Counted from the stretch's first letter, positions 24,607 to 37,567 are shown. The stretch: 64,000 nucleotides of DNA from Agelaius tricolor (GCA_023055355.1 JALJCS010000001.1:56425381-56489380), one strand, 5' to 3'. The notes: generated by a model from the sequence alone, not told the origin. Translations and numbers: made by a program.

Positions 24607-24893
24607 TCTCTTTTAGGTTGTTCTAATTCTGAGTTCTTGTATTAGGTTGTAGCTTTTAGTCAAGGTAGTGTTAAGGTTGCTGTTAGTGAAAATCGTTTAA
24701 TACCTTGATAGCCAATACTTTCTAGAAGACAAAAGGGAACAAAATCCAACCTAACACTACCTGAAACTGAGATTCCAATGGCAAATTTTTAAGTCTTTAA
24801 ATTATTTGTGATCGGTGTGCTGCTATTTAACTAATCTCCTTAGATAAAAAATTAGCTACACCAAGCTCAGTGGAAGAACTGTCCACCGTGAAA

Positions 24894-24991
24894 GAGCTTA
24901 TGGAATGAGATATGATTCAGCATGAGATTTAATTTGCATTACTAGACACAAGAGAAGCTGGAGAAGCCCTGAAGAGCATACAACAAATGAA
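24894..24991 (+). pseudogene. Possible decayed copy of the 5' part of window exon 15
   Basis: The translation contains LLDTREAGEALKSIQQ, which aligns with LLKSAREKGERAIKFME of exon 15, preceded by a shared DM. Two stops and small indels interrupt it. It lies about 290 bases after the exon 14 copy, in the same order as the originals. Base identity is much lower than for the exon 14 copy, so the call is tentative. Confidence 0.4.
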
Positions 24992-25250
24992 GATTAGGCA
25001 TAGTCATGGGGTCTGAGCAGAGAATGTGTACACATTATGACAGTGCTACTGCTCTTTCTGTGGGGTATCTGTGTAAAGACTTTTGACAATGACTTTACCA
25101 TGAACATGGAATCCAACAGCTTGACTATGAGAGCACATGTTGTCTGAATTTTTTTTTCCAATCTGAAGATGAAAGTGTTTAAAGGAGGGAGAAAAACGTT
25201 CTGCGCCACAGCAAGCATATTTCTTCAAAAGTATTTTATCTGTTTCTTAG

Positions 25251-25427
25251 GCTATCATGGAAGAAATTGCAGGATTTGAAGATCGTTTAAACAACCTTAA
25301 GAGTAAAGGTGATTACCTGATCAGTCAATGCTCAGAACATCTTCAAGCAAAATTTAAGCAAAATATACAAAGCCATCTTCAGGGAACAAGGGACAGCTAT
25401 TCTGCCATATGTAGCACAGCCCAAAGA
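25251..25427 (+). CDS. SYNE1: SYNE1 window exon 18 (59 codons)
   Basis: It encodes AIMEEIAGFEDRLNNLKSKG and GTRDSYSAICSTAQR, near-identical to human. The acceptor is tgtttcttag and the donor AGA|gtaagt. The following intron (25428-26256) is AT-rich with an A/C-rich stretch at 25910-25960. Confidence 0.95.
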
Positions 25428-26256
25428 GTAAGTTTTGTTTCAAAGATTTTTTTAATGCCATTTAAAAATAAAGTGCATTATTATTTCTGTGAGTTATTTC
25501 TTTAAATGGTATAAAACTCTTCCTACTGTTTCCATTTTGATTGAACCTACAGGTTACTGAGCACTTCATTATTCCTGTGCTACAGCTAAATTCCTTGTGA
25601 TCCAAATGTTGTCTTGCAACCAGCAAAAGTAGTGGCCTTTCAGTTCTATATATTGCCACATGCTCACTACCTTCATGTTACACTAGCTTCTGAGCAGCTG
25701 CAGAAGAAAAAAATAGACCTTTTTCTATTTCAAAAACTAGGGAGCAAATTGCAGTCTTAGTGTTGATAGTTTGCATACATACATTAACAGGTCTCAAGTA
25801 TGTGCTAGGAAATACTGTCTCTCTCATTAAAACCAGAATAAGAAGGGACAGCTGGGTCATTCTGTTAAACCAATTAGGAGATCAAGCTAGCAGTCAAAGA
25901 AATGCCCAAACAAAATGCAAAAAAACCCTAAACAAAACAACCCAAAAACAAACCAAAAATAATCTTCGATAAAATCAATACGAAAATGTTGGATACAGGA
26001 AAAAGAGAGCATGTTCTTCATTTGCATCTCTAGTTTTTCTTTCCAGAATCTGTGCATTAAATATTGTGCATCTTCTTCACATGTTATCAGGGTGCAGTGA
26101 GAGTTTAAGGAGCTTTCAGCCCTTGGAACTTTTATGTACAAGGGCTAAAATAATCAACATCTTGATAGTTCTATTTTATTGGCAGTTTTCAAGGTAGGAA
26201 AAGAGAGACAATGTGATATTTGAAAATGTGATAAACTTACAAAATGTTTTATTTAG

Positions 26257-26403
26257 GTGTACCAGACTTTGGAACATGAGCTCCAGAAGCATGTTAATCA
26301 TCAGGATACTCTTCAACAGTGCCAGACTTGGCTGTCTACTGTGCAGTCAGAGCTAAAGCCAACGACTTGGACAGCGTTCAGCCTGGCAGATGCAGTTAAA
26401 CAG
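26257..26403 (+). CDS. SYNE1: SYNE1 window exon 19 (49 codons)
   Basis: It encodes VYQTLEHELQKHVNHQDTL and LQQCQTWLSTVQSELKP, with the helix A Trp. The second half (TTWTAFSLADA) differs from human, as expected for a loop. The donor is CAG|gtaaaa. No element is seen in the following intron (26404-27469). Confidence 0.94.
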
Positions 26404-27469
26404 GTAAAAGTTTGAAAACTTTTTTAGCGCTTGAAAAAGCTCAATTATTCTTAACAAGGTGAGTTCAGATAAGAGATTTAAATGTCTAGAAACTAGACAT
26501 TTTCTAGCCTTCTCAGAAAGATGTGTAGCCTTAATGTTCATTCCCAACCCCAGAAGGAATACCTGGAATGCAAAATATCTGTAGGTGAAAAATAAAAGAG
26601 GGCTTTTACTGGCTCTGCTTAATGCTTAGAAACATGTTATCTGAAAAATGTTGGCTAGTTAGATAAATCAAATACTCCATAGATGTGTTTAGCAGAGGGG
26701 TTGTGTCTTTCTGCTTGTCCAATTGCCCATCTATCTACTATGTTCCTCATGAGACCTTTTCACACTGCCATGGACACAGAGTCAATTATCAAGCAATTAA
26801 AACAATTTTTCAGTCTAAGAGCATATAACTGCCTGTAGCCCGCATTGACCATTAAGAATTTGTTCATTGATTTTTGATTATTCTTAGTGACAATGTGTTT
26901 TACATTGGAATTGTAGCTTGGCATTAAATTAAACTGGTATGGTGCTAAAAATGCTGGAATTCAGAGCTGTCTCATCCATCATCTCTCTTAACAGAGACCT
27001 TGAAATACTAAAGATGGCAGACCTACAAGAGGAGGTAAAGCAGGGTGTGTGTGACACAGTGAGACCAGCACCTAAGTGCCACTAAGCTGAATTTCTCATC
27101 ATCTGTCAGACACTGGAAAATTTTATAGCTGTAGGAACAGGACATTGTTGATAAGCCCGTAAAGCTCTGGTTCCAATTCACATTGGAAAAGTCTGTTACC
27201 TTGTTGAGACTGTGTGTTGCTAAGAAATAAGCTAGCTAATTCATATGTCTCCAAGTACTTTGGTAATTAGGTAATAATAAAGTTTTTAAGGATTATTCCT
27301 TTCCATAATTATAACATAGCAACATTACCTAAAAAAAGAATGTATTTCTACATTTAATTTTATGGAAAAAATAAGAAGGCAGAGAAAAAAGACTAAAATG
27401 TATGATTGCAATGAAGCAAGATATTATTTCCACAGTCTCAGAATTTATTTTTGAGTTGTCTTCCCTCAG

Positions 27470-27595
27470 GTTAAACATTTCCGGGCTCTGCAGGAGCAGG
27501 CCAATACATATTTGGATCTCCTGTGCTCCATGTGTGATCTGTCAGATGCCACAGTGAAGAGTACAGCAGCAGATATTCAACAAACAAAACAAACG
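27470..27595 (+). CDS. SYNE1: SYNE1 window exon 20 (42 codons)
   Basis: One of the shortest exons: VKHFRALQEQANTYLDLL, CSMCDLSDATVKSTAADIQ, then KQT|gtacaa. It matches human nesprin-1. The following intron (27596-29060) is very AT-rich, with no recognised element. Confidence 0.94.
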
Positions 27596-29060
27596 GTACA
27601 AGATAACCACAACAACCCACTTCTAATCCTATTTAGAGCTTTAAATGCCTTGATCTGTTCCCTTTTAAAAAGGTCATATTGGGTAATGGTTTAAAGAAAT
27701 TTCATCTTACTTTCGTCTTAAGTATTTCTTTAGAGATAGTTAAATAGTTTTCTCTTTCTGCTTCTTTTTTTTTTTAATTATTAAATTCATACATTGCCAT
27801 CCTGGTACTAATAAAAAGACACACAACTAAGGTTGCTAAAGGTGTACTTACACAATGTTGCAAGATGTTGGTCTAAAGCTACAGAAATAAAATTCTGTGG
27901 AAGAAAACTTTATTCAAGTTATATTTGCAAAAAACAATTCAGTCTAATATTCTCAGTATTTTATTATATCTGAGACATATTTTATTGTTATTATTTATTC
28001 AACAATAGACATATGTTCATATTGGCCTATATTAATGGATTACTAATATAATAATCATCAAAACAATAGAAAATATGATGGTTTAGTTAATGAATCAAAG
28101 TACATCTTTTTCTGCATATTAATTTATAGAAGTTTTCCTCAATTTTAAGTTTTAAAGTCATTTAATGCTTAGGTTTAAAATAGAACTATAAATTTAAGTT
28201 ATTGGAAAAGTATTATGAGCATTCCCCTTGTTTTAAACATGAAAAATTTAATCTCTCTTACACAGACACACAACCAAAGTTTTGAAACTACTTCTAGCAA
28301 GAGTAAAAATCTAATACATACAGTAACAGCATTCCATACCACAGAAGGGAATTGTACACATCCAAATGACCCATAAAAATATGGCAGTCCAAGAAGTAAA
28401 TAGCTGAAAAACATCCCAAACATCAGAATAAGACACTCCTTTGACATACAAAGCAGTGAAACATTGCTAAGAAATCACAGATGGTATAGTGCCGAGATAC
28501 GCTAAGCTGGTTGAGTGTCTAAATCTTAAGGGCACCCGACTGCTGTATTTAGAGCAAAAGCAGCTGTGTCACTATTGGTGTAAGAGGATTGATGGCTCAG
28601 ATCTGGTAAGCATTCTTATTGGCATTTCAGAAGAGGCATATAGGAAAAATAACTGGGCTAAGCATATTAAATTGAACTATTTAGTTGAAACTTTTATGTA
28701 GGGTACACTCTAGCAATAGTCTTGGCATGCAGCAGACTAAATTATACAAATAATTTAAGCTTTAACAGAGGACAAAGAACATTGAAATACAAACATTCAT
28801 AAACTTACTTGCTTCTCTCAAGGGTGAATGATTGTTAATTTCTTTTTTGTTGTTGTTTCCACCTATATTTCCTTTGACAGGTACAATTTTTGTGACTTTT
28901 GAAGGTTAAGACTCGTTTTGTGAATAATGTTAGCCCCTTCAGAATCTGGTGCAGAAATTGCTTTAGTACACTATTGTGCTCAGAGGAAGAATGGTATTCA
29001 TCCTCCATTCTCCAAAAATAGATGAATTAAAGCATTCCTACTCCATTTCTTTTCTTCTAG

Positions 29061-29237
29061 ATTGAGCAACAGATAATGCACTCACAGTATTTGTCTCAAG
29101 GTTGGGAAGAGATCAAACAGTTGAAGGCTGAGCTCTGGATATATTTCCAGGATGCGGATCAACAAGTACAGAATTTAAAAAGGAGACGGGCAGAGTTGGA
29201 GCTAAATATTGCCCAGAATATGGTACTCCAGGTTAAG
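29061..29237 (+). CDS. SYNE1: SYNE1 window exon 21 (59 codons)
   Basis: It encodes LSQGWEEIKQLKAELWIYF, QDADQQVQNLKRRRAELEL and ends MVLQVK|gtaagg, as in human. The following intron (29238-30918) includes an unexplained 110-codon open frame at 29865-30197. Confidence 0.95.
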
Positions 29238-30918
29238 GTAAGGAGTCTTTGGGTTAAGAATAGAAGGTAAGAAAGAAGTTCGTCCTGTGGCTGATTTTTT
29301 TTATGATTTATATTATATGCATGTACTGGATACAATGACTAACATGCTCTAAACAAGAGCAGAGAACATAGAGGAAAGAGTGTTTCCTTCTTGATGCTGC
29401 AGGGTGATTTGGAGAGGAGAAAACTGTACTTCAGTATTTTTCTGGCTTTGTTTTTTTAATAATAGACAACTGTCCGCCTCCTGATCTGATTTGCATTTGC
29501 TTTTAGACTAGACTAAATGCTGATCACAGTGGACCTGAAGATAAGATTTACAAATTGTGCTTGCTAAATTCTTTTTCTAAATAGTTTAGAAGTATTTCAA
29601 AATTAGTCAATGAAACTATTTGATATTGCTGATCTCTAAGAAGAGGTATGACAGAAACAATTTAATTAATGAGACAAATGCCTTCATATCTTCTCTCATT
29701 CATTCCAAAAGAGACATTTTATGACCATTCTGTACACATCAGTTACTGCACATACCAATAAATTTACAAAAAGATAATTTCTTTAATAAATGATTAAATA
29801 TGTGGGTTTTGCATTTTTGGTCTAGACTTTGCTTGTATTATTTTTCTGATGTGCCATGAGTTAGGTGAAAAGTCAACAGTATTTCCTCTCCATTTCTGTT
29901 CTACTCACACTTTGGAGCAAAGTCAAAGCCTTTGAAGATGCCTCAGCACAATCTGGACTGAAAGCTGTTATACCAGCTATCATGAGAATCCAAGAAGAAG
30001 AAGGAGTCTCTATTTCTTCACTCTTTCAGTCAGTAACTTTGGATTATAATGAAAGGGAGACACCCACTGTACTGTTAGATGTGGCACAAGGTGTTTTCTT
30101 CCTAATCATTTCCCCTGGTAAAGGAAGATGCCTAGCTCCATTTGAAGCTGTCATGAAGAGGAATGAGGCAGAGCTGGAGATGGGTGTGCTTGTTTAGTTA
30201 TAGTTACTGGAACTAGAATGTAGAAAAAGATTATATTTACCTTAGTGTGTAAGGGCTGAAAAATATTTGGTTAGTTTTAGTTGTCAGTATATTGTGTATT
30301 CTTCTTTTTGGGATCTCTCTGACTTCTTATTTGGTAGGACATGTATGCAGGTGAACTCCTTCAGTTACTAGCTATTAATCATACCTAGGTAATCCATGGT
30401 TTTGTTTCAATAGTGACAGTGGTAATGGTTGCTGTTACAGAAGTAGGAACAATACAGGTTACGGATATGGAGTCTCACTGACTCATGGACTCTGCTTCCT
30501 ATTTTTAGTCTCTAATGAAAAAGGAAAAAAAATAAGTGAGTAATAGCTGGTAAAATGAATTATTCTTGTGAGATTCAAGACTACCTTGCATGTTTTAGTG
30601 TATGGTGGGGGCTGTGCTAGTCCAGAAGCCTGGACAACAGGATGTGACTTGATCACGAGTTCTGTTTTTATCACTGGCACTTGGAAACTCCTCTGGCTTG
30701 CTTTAGCATCTATTACCAACTTGTCTTCACGTAAGAGGATGGGGAGGAGGGTTTGGAGAGGAGTGAAAGCACTGCTTCCAATTTACATCTGCAGAGCATT
30801 TTCCTGAGCAGATAATTAGTTCATATATAATTTATTTATTTCAGAGCTTTTATTTAAGTTGCATTTTATAATTTTGAATGCATGTTATTATATTGGGTTT
30901 TACTTGTATCTTTTTCAG

Positions 30919-31184
30919 GAATTCAGTCAGAAGTTGCAGTCTAAACAGTCAGCTCTCACCTCTGTGACTGAGAAAATGAACAAACTAACCCAAGGACAGG
31001 AATCACCTGAACACAAGGAAATAGGCGAACTGAGCAACCAGTGGCTGGACCTCTGCATTCAGGCACATAATTTGCTCATGCAGAGGGAGGAGGATCTGCA
31101 GAGGACAAGGGATTACCATGATCGCATGAATGTCGTTGAAGTTTTCCTGGAAAAGCTCACAAAAGAGTGGGACAACCTGGCTAG
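30919..31184 (+). CDS. SYNE1: SYNE1 window exon 22
   Basis: It encodes EFSQKLQSKQSALTSV, QWLDLCIQAHNLLMQREED and MNVVEVFLEKLTKEWDNLA. It ends within an Arg codon (AG|gtaaaa) completed by exon 23. The following intron (31185-31990) has small imperfect duplications near 31475-31560. Confidence 0.95.
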
Positions 31185-31990
31185 GTAAAAAAGGAGTTGC
31201 ATCCACAAAGCAAACTGTGCATATGTGCTGAAAGAGCTGTTTACAGAGTGGAAGCCACTAAAAATCCCTTTTTGCATACTTAATTAAAAGCACACCTCCC
31301 TTATTAATTATCAGGCAATTAATCCTTTCTCTTGAGATGAAGAGAGTTTGACAGGTCAGATCTTCAGTTTTTTGTCTTTAAGGCAAGCACTGATTGATTC
31401 TGTCTCAGGGTATAGCATTTCCTGATATTTCAAGAATGTTGACTATTTCATTTAAACTCTTTCATTTGTGGTAGTCCATGAATTCATGGTTCATTCAATG
31501 GTTCATTTTCACTGCATTATATCTATTTCACTGTGTTATATCTATTAGACTGTTATATTAAAGCTTAGTAACTACTCCTAAATATTTGCAGCTGCTTTGC
31601 AAAGGATAAGCACACCAGCTGTGAGTAAAATTGTGAGTGTATTGCTGCTCCTGTCACTGCCATGAAACAAGATTCACTTCAACCTCAATACTTGCTGTTC
31701 TTCATATGTGCAATATAATTAGTATGGTCTGTATTCATGTAAATGTGTATGGTCAGCCTGATGACCATTCAGCAGATGAAAGGGAAACTAATAAATTTGT
31801 GAAGTTTTTAAATTAATATTCAAGGCTGCTGCCTTCAAGTGAATTGGAAAACTGTAGGTCTTTATATCATATTGATTTCATTATATCATTAAGTATGCAG
31901 TGGGCTTATAATTAATCCTGACTTCTTTTAAAAGCCTATGCTGAAATACCATCTAATAACTCATTTTTGTCCTGTCCTTTTTGATAACAG

Positions 31991-34151
31991 ATCTGATGCT
32001 GAAAGTACAAATGTGCACCTTGAAGCTTTGCAAAAACTGGCAATTGCACTACAGGAAAGGAGATTTGCTCTGGAAGATTTGAAAGATCAGAAGCAGAAGA
32101 TGATAGAACACTTGAATCTTGATGACAAAGAATTAGTAAAGGAGCAATTCAGTCATTTTGAACAACGCTGGACTCAGCTGGAGGACCTTGTCAAACGGAA
32201 AATTCAAGTCTCTGTTTCAACCTTAGAAGAGCTCAGCTTGGTGCATTCCAGATTTCAGGAACTAATGGAATGGGCGGAGGAGCAGCAACCTAGTGTCTCA
32301 GAGGCTCTTAAACAGAGCCCTCCTCCAGATATGGCTCAGAGTCTTCTCATGGATCATCTTACCATTTGCAGTGAGCTTGAAGCCAAACAGCTTGTTCTGA
32401 AGATGCTTGTGAAGGATGCTGACAGGGTGATGACCAACCTAGGGCTCAATGAAAGGCAAGAACTGCAGAAAACAGTGTCTGATGCACAGCACCATGTGGC
32501 TTGTCTCAGTGATCTGGTTGGCCAGCGTAGAAAACACCTGAATAAAGCGCTGTCTGAAAAGACCCAGTTTCTCATGGCAGTCTTTGAGGCTACAAACCAA
32601 ATTCACCAGCATGAGAAAAAGGTGATGTTTCCAGAACATATTTGTCTTTTACCAGAAGATGTGAGTAAACAGATCAGGACTTGTAAGAATACCCAGGCTA
32701 ATCTGAAGGCCTTTCAAAATGAGGTCACAGGGTTGTGGGCTCAAGGAAGGGATTTAATGAAAGAAGCAACAAATCAAGAAAAGAGTGAGGTGTTAGGTAA
32801 ACTGCAAGAACTACAGAATGTGTATGACACTGTTTTACAAAAGTGTAACCAGAGATTGTTAGAACTGGAGAAAAATATTGTTTCCAGGAAATATTTCAAA
32901 GAAGATTTGGATAAAGTTTGCCATTGGCTAAAACAAGCTGATATTGTCACATTCCCAGAAGTCAATGTAATGAATTCTAACACTGAGTTATACAGCCAGC
33001 TGGCAAAATATCAACAGATCCTTGAGCAATCTCCAGAATATGAAAATCTGCTACTTGCACTGCAAAGAGATGGCCAAGAAGTCCTACCATCACTTAATGA
33101 AGTGGATCATTCTTATCTAGATGAAAAACTTAACAGTCTCCCTCAGCAATTCAATATTGTCACTGCTCTGGCAAAAGAAAAATTATATAAGGTTCAGGAA
33201 GCAATTTATGCCAGAAAAGAGTATGCCTCTTTGATTGAGTTGACGAGTAAAGCTCTGACTGAGCTGGAAGACCAGTTTATTAACATGGACAAAGCTCCAG
33301 CTGCTGTTTCAGCCAAAGAAGCTGTGTCACTCCAGCAAGCCTACAGAGATCTCTTAGATGAAGCCACAAGCCTTGCTGCAGCAGTGGATGAACTGAACCA
33401 GAAGAAGGAGGCTTTTCGAAGCACTGGCCAGCCCTGGCAGCCAGATGAGATGTTAAAACTTGCCACACTATATCACAAGTTGAAGAGGCAAATAGAACAG
33501 AAAATCAACCTGTTGGATGACACAATAGAAGCATGCCAGGAGCATGAGAAGATGTGTATGCAGTTTGAGGCACAACTAGAGACAGTGAAAAAGGAGCAGG
33601 TTAAGGTGAATGAAGAAACTCTTCCAATAGAAGAAAAGTTGAAAATATATCATTCTCTGGTGGGCAGCTTGCAAGACTCAGGAAGTCTTCTGAAGCGAAT
33701 AACTGAACATCTAGAAGCCCTTTCTCCTCAGGTTGACTCATCTGCTTATGAGACTACAAATCTCCAAGTTAAGGCTTGGCAAGAGAAGCTGAAGTCTTTG
33801 CATTCTGCCATTGTTGACACGGTGATGGAGTGTGAGAACAGACTTGTGCAGAGCATTGACTTCAAGACAGAAATCTGCCGCTCACTCGAATGGTTGAGGT
33901 GGGTGAAAACAGAACTTAATGGAACATTAAGTTTGGACCTCAAACTGCAAAACATCCAAGAAGAAATCCGAAAGGTTCAGATACATCAGGAAGAAGTGCA
34001 GTCAAGCCTCAGAATAATGAATGCCCTGAGCAGTAAAGAGAAAGAGCGCTACATGAAAGCAAAGGAGCTGATACCTGCTGACCTGGAAAACACTCTTGCT
34101 GAGCTGGCAGAACTGGATGGTGAAGTTCAAGAAGCTATACATATGAGACAG
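31991..34151 (+). CDS. SYNE1: SYNE1 window exon 23, giant intronless rod exon (720 codons)
   Basis: This single 2161-bp exon carries six to seven spectrin repeats, whereas the other exons here are 123-357 bp. It is the most human-like block: EALKQSPPPDMAQSLL, SDLVGQRRKHLNKALSEKTQ, VTGLWAQGRDLMKEATNQ, EVDHSYLDEKLNSLPQQF, FRSTGQPWQPDEMLKL and QEEVQSSLRIMNALS occur in that order. The acceptor is ttttgataacag; the first base completes Arg, followed by SDAEST. It ends HMRQ|gttagt between codons. Such a long intron-free stretch suggests ancient loss of introns. No stop or frameshift is seen. The next intron is only 176 bases. Confidence 0.98.
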
Positions 34152-34327
34152 GTTAGTCCACCCAAACCATCATTAGTTTCTTGGTAACAAAGCTGAAAAA
34201 TATGGTTCTGTGGCTTGATCTTTACAATCATCACAAAAAGACTAATTTTAGTAAGCCAACTGTCTTGGTTTTTTAAATTACACAGGCTTCTGTGATTTTA
34301 TGTTTGTGACTCTCCCTTTTATTTCAG

Positions 34328-34665
34328 GCTACCTTGAATAAAGCATACAACCTCTGCCAAAGGTACTACCAAGTGATGCAGATAGCAAATGACTGGCTGG
34401 AAGATGCTCAGGAATTTCTTCAGTTAGCAAGAAATGGTCTAGATGTTGAGAACTCTGAGGAGAACCTAAGGAACCATGTTGAATTTTTCAGCACAGAAAG
34501 TCAGTTTAGTGATCACTTGAAAGTGTTACAAGGCCTTGTGTCTGAGATAGAGCCCTTTTTACAAACCACAGCAAGCGAACAGCTGGTGCAGAATGTAGCT
34601 GCATTGGAGGAAAAGGCCAAAGGGACACAGCAAGAAGCCAAAACCCAGCAAGAGCGGTTACAAAG
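34328..34665 (+). CDS. SYNE1: SYNE1 window exon 24
   Basis: It encodes ATLNKAYNLCQRYYQVM, ANDWLEDAQEFLQLARNGL and HVEFFSTESQFSDHLKVL, a full repeat matching human. It ends within a codon (AG|gtatag) completed as Arg by exon 25. The following intron (34666-35339) opens with a T-rich run and has no recognised element. Confidence 0.95.
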
Positions 34666-35339
34666 GTATAGTTTTTCTTTTTTTTTTTAATTCTCTTCCT
34701 TCATTTTAAGATCACCTTGTTGGTAATGAAAGAAATAATCAGAACATTAGCTGACGTTTTTAAATATTTGTGCTACTTTTTAGAGAAGTGTATATTGGGG
34801 ATTCAGAGCTCTTGGATTCTGCTTTCTTTTCTGCCCTTGACTGACTAGTTGTGTGATTTTAAAGGAACTCTGGTATAATTATATTAAGCTTGGAACAGCA
34901 TGGAGAAGAAGAGTAGGGAATAATTGTCCTATATTTCACCTGACAGAAGATGTATGCACAAATAAATGAAATTGAAGCAGTTACTTTGAACTAAAAGGAA
35001 ATACCTTTTTAACAAACATAACTATGTTTCTTATTATTCCTGAATGTTCTGAATCCCCTAAGTTTTGGTAGGATTAAACCACAACATAGGCAGAGTCTGA
35101 GAAAAAGTCCAATGAGGCCTACTAAATGCTCAGCTGTGTTTTCTGTAAGGCATAGCTGAAAATCAGGAGCATATGCTTCTATGTATGCTGTTTTCCAATA
35201 ATCTTTCTTTTTCTTGGAAAGTACTGTGTAACAGCAAAACTAAGCAGTTGCATTAGAAAATAGGTGCAATAATATTTCTGATTTTCAAATGTTTTTATAT
35301 AGCATTAAGTTGTTCTTTCTGGAACTGTATTTGTTTTAG

Positions 35340-35484
35340 GTGTGCTTCTGAATGGCAGGAGTACCAGATATCAAGGCAGAAAGTGATTGAAGTGATGAAT
35401 GATGCTGAGAAAAAATTATCTGAATTTTCAGTAGCTAAAGCTGCTTCTTCTCATGAAGCAGAAGAGAAATTGCTAACACATAAG
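35340..35484 (+). CDS. SYNE1: SYNE1 window exon 25
   Basis: The first base completes Arg, then CASEWQEYQISRQKVIEVM and NDAEKKLSEFSVAKAASSHE follow. The donor is AAG|gtaagg. No element is seen in the following intron (35485-36482). Confidence 0.95.
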
Positions 35485-36482
35485 GTAAGGTACTGGTAAT
35501 TGCATCAAATCCTTTTCTTTCAAGTGAAAATGAATGTATAATATGTAGGTCCCTACCTGTGATAACACGAATTTGAGTTTTTAAATCTTTACCTGTAGTA
35601 CTTAACAGTGTCATAACACACCAAGACATGTTTAGTGCTGTGCAAAACACACATTTTATTTGTGGGGTGACCGAGACAGATATCTTTAATCACTTTGCAG
35701 CTTGTTGTCTATGTGCCTATGACTGTAGAGAAGTGCAAAGAGTCATGAGGCTCATAAAAGCCGTGCGTCTGTAAACCCTAAAATTACGTACCCTTCAAGA
35801 AAATCAGATCAGTAGAAACATCCATCTTCTTTTGATCATGGAGCAAGACAGGAAGAGTTTACTAGGACATGAAGAGTTGGAGTTTAATATTAACTCTTGT
35901 TTAGTCTAAAAGCAAGAAATATACCTTAAAAAAAAAACTTACTTTCTCATGTTTCAGGTACTACTCAGTTGCCTTAATATAGACAGTCAGTGACACTTCA
36001 GGCATGCTGCCAGCTGTGTCTTGTGAAATCAAGAATCTCCCCTAAGAGTAATGTCATGTCTGCCAGGTTAATGAAGGTGTCTCAAATCCTTGGGCATTTA
36101 AAAAGTTGTTAAAGATAAACAGGACATAAATGTACACTTAAACACCTGAATTGCTTCTTCCATTTTTAGACTGTTTAGAAGTCCGTCTTTGCTATGAGAA
36201 GGACTCTGAATGCTTATTTTCATCCCTTTTGAGGGGCTATCAAGAAAGAGAAAAGCTGGTTACACCAGATTTCTGCTGCTTCCAGAAGCTTGCATTTTGG
36301 ACCAAGCAGCTATAGCTAATATATTGCCTATGAGAAATAAAGTGAGACCTAGGCAGCTCACTTGAAATGCAATACCTCCTCTTCATCTGCAGTGGATGGG
36401 GGTGGTTCACCTTACCTGCATGTTGAATGCTGATGAGTTGGTTTGTGGAAAAGGAAAACAGTGCTTATTTTTGCTTTTTCAG

Positions 36483-36701
36483 ACTCTCGTGTCCATAGTG
36501 AATTCTTTCCATGAGAACATCACAGCCCTAGAAGAAAAGGCTTCACAGCTGGAAAAAATCAGCAATGATGCCAGTAAAGCATCTATAAGTAGATCCATGA
36601 CAACAGTTTGGCAGCGCTGGACACGGCTCAGGAATGTAGCCCAGGAACAAGAGAAAATTTTGGAAGATGCAGTGCAGGAATGGAAGGGTTTTAATGATAA
36701 G
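36483..36701 (+). CDS. SYNE1: SYNE1 window exon 26 (73 codons)
   Basis: It encodes TLVSIVNSFHENITALEEKA, RSMTTVWQRWTRLRNVAQE and EWKGFNDK before gtaaat. The two Trp of WQRW are the conserved helix B signature. It matches human. The following intron (36702-37567) contains a long pyrimidine tract. Confidence 0.95.
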
Positions 36702-36949
36702 GTAAATTCTAGACTTGGTAAATCCTCCCTTATACATAGGTTTTCATTGATTATGCTTGCTGCCTTATTAATCATCTTGCAGTAGAGAAAACTGATAGCA
36801 GGAATAACTGATTTTTTTCCTCAGTTCAGAAAAACACAGCTGTGAAAGATCCAGGTTTAGAATCATTGCCTCCAAAGTTTGGACTGTTCTTCTCAATGCA
36901 TACAATGTATAGTACATACAGAGTTGTTTTGGTTTCTAGTGCTTCTTTA

Positions 36950-37093
36950 GATTCTTCTCTGTTTCCTTTCCTCAGATGTTCTGTTCTAGATTATGTTAAC
37001 CTCTCCTTTTTTCTTCTCTCTTCTTCTCTTTCTTTTCTCTTTTTCCTCTCTTTCTTCTCTGTTTCTTTTTTCTTCTTTTATTTTTCCCTGAAG
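36950..37093 (+). repeat. Long C/T tract ending in an acceptor-like site
   Basis: Almost uninterrupted pyrimidines, densest at 37004-37090, end at ccctgaag (37086-37093). This may be a decoy or micro-exon acceptor, or a polypurine/polypyrimidine tract able to form triplex DNA. Confidence 0.7.
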
Positions 37094-37567
37094 AATATGA
37101 AGTTGCTCCTTTTAAGCGTAACAGTGAGGATAGTGCCTGTCACTGCTCATTGATCATATGTCTCTTTTTTCCCCTTATATCCTACCTCAATCTTCTTATC
37201 TGTCATTGTCCATTATTCATGCCCAGATATCAGGTTCTCTAGGAATGAGGATAAGCATTTTGTTAAATGCATGACTTGTGCCAAATATGGGTGTACCCCA
37301 GGGTAGAGCTCTAGTTCCTATGGAAATAAATGTAATAAATGCTAAAGATTATAAGAAGACACCCGTAACTGGACCAAAAAAAAATCTCTTAGCAAGTCCT
37401 GATCGCCTGTGAAGTGCAAGGGATCTGGCACAGTAGAGCACAAGCCCTATACCACAACTGTTTTACAAAATCTAAATGTGCAGGACTGGGTCTAGCACCT
37501 TTCAGTGTCAGTTTTACTAATTTCTTTTGTAATCTTATAATTGACAAGACTGCGTCTCTTTCCATAG

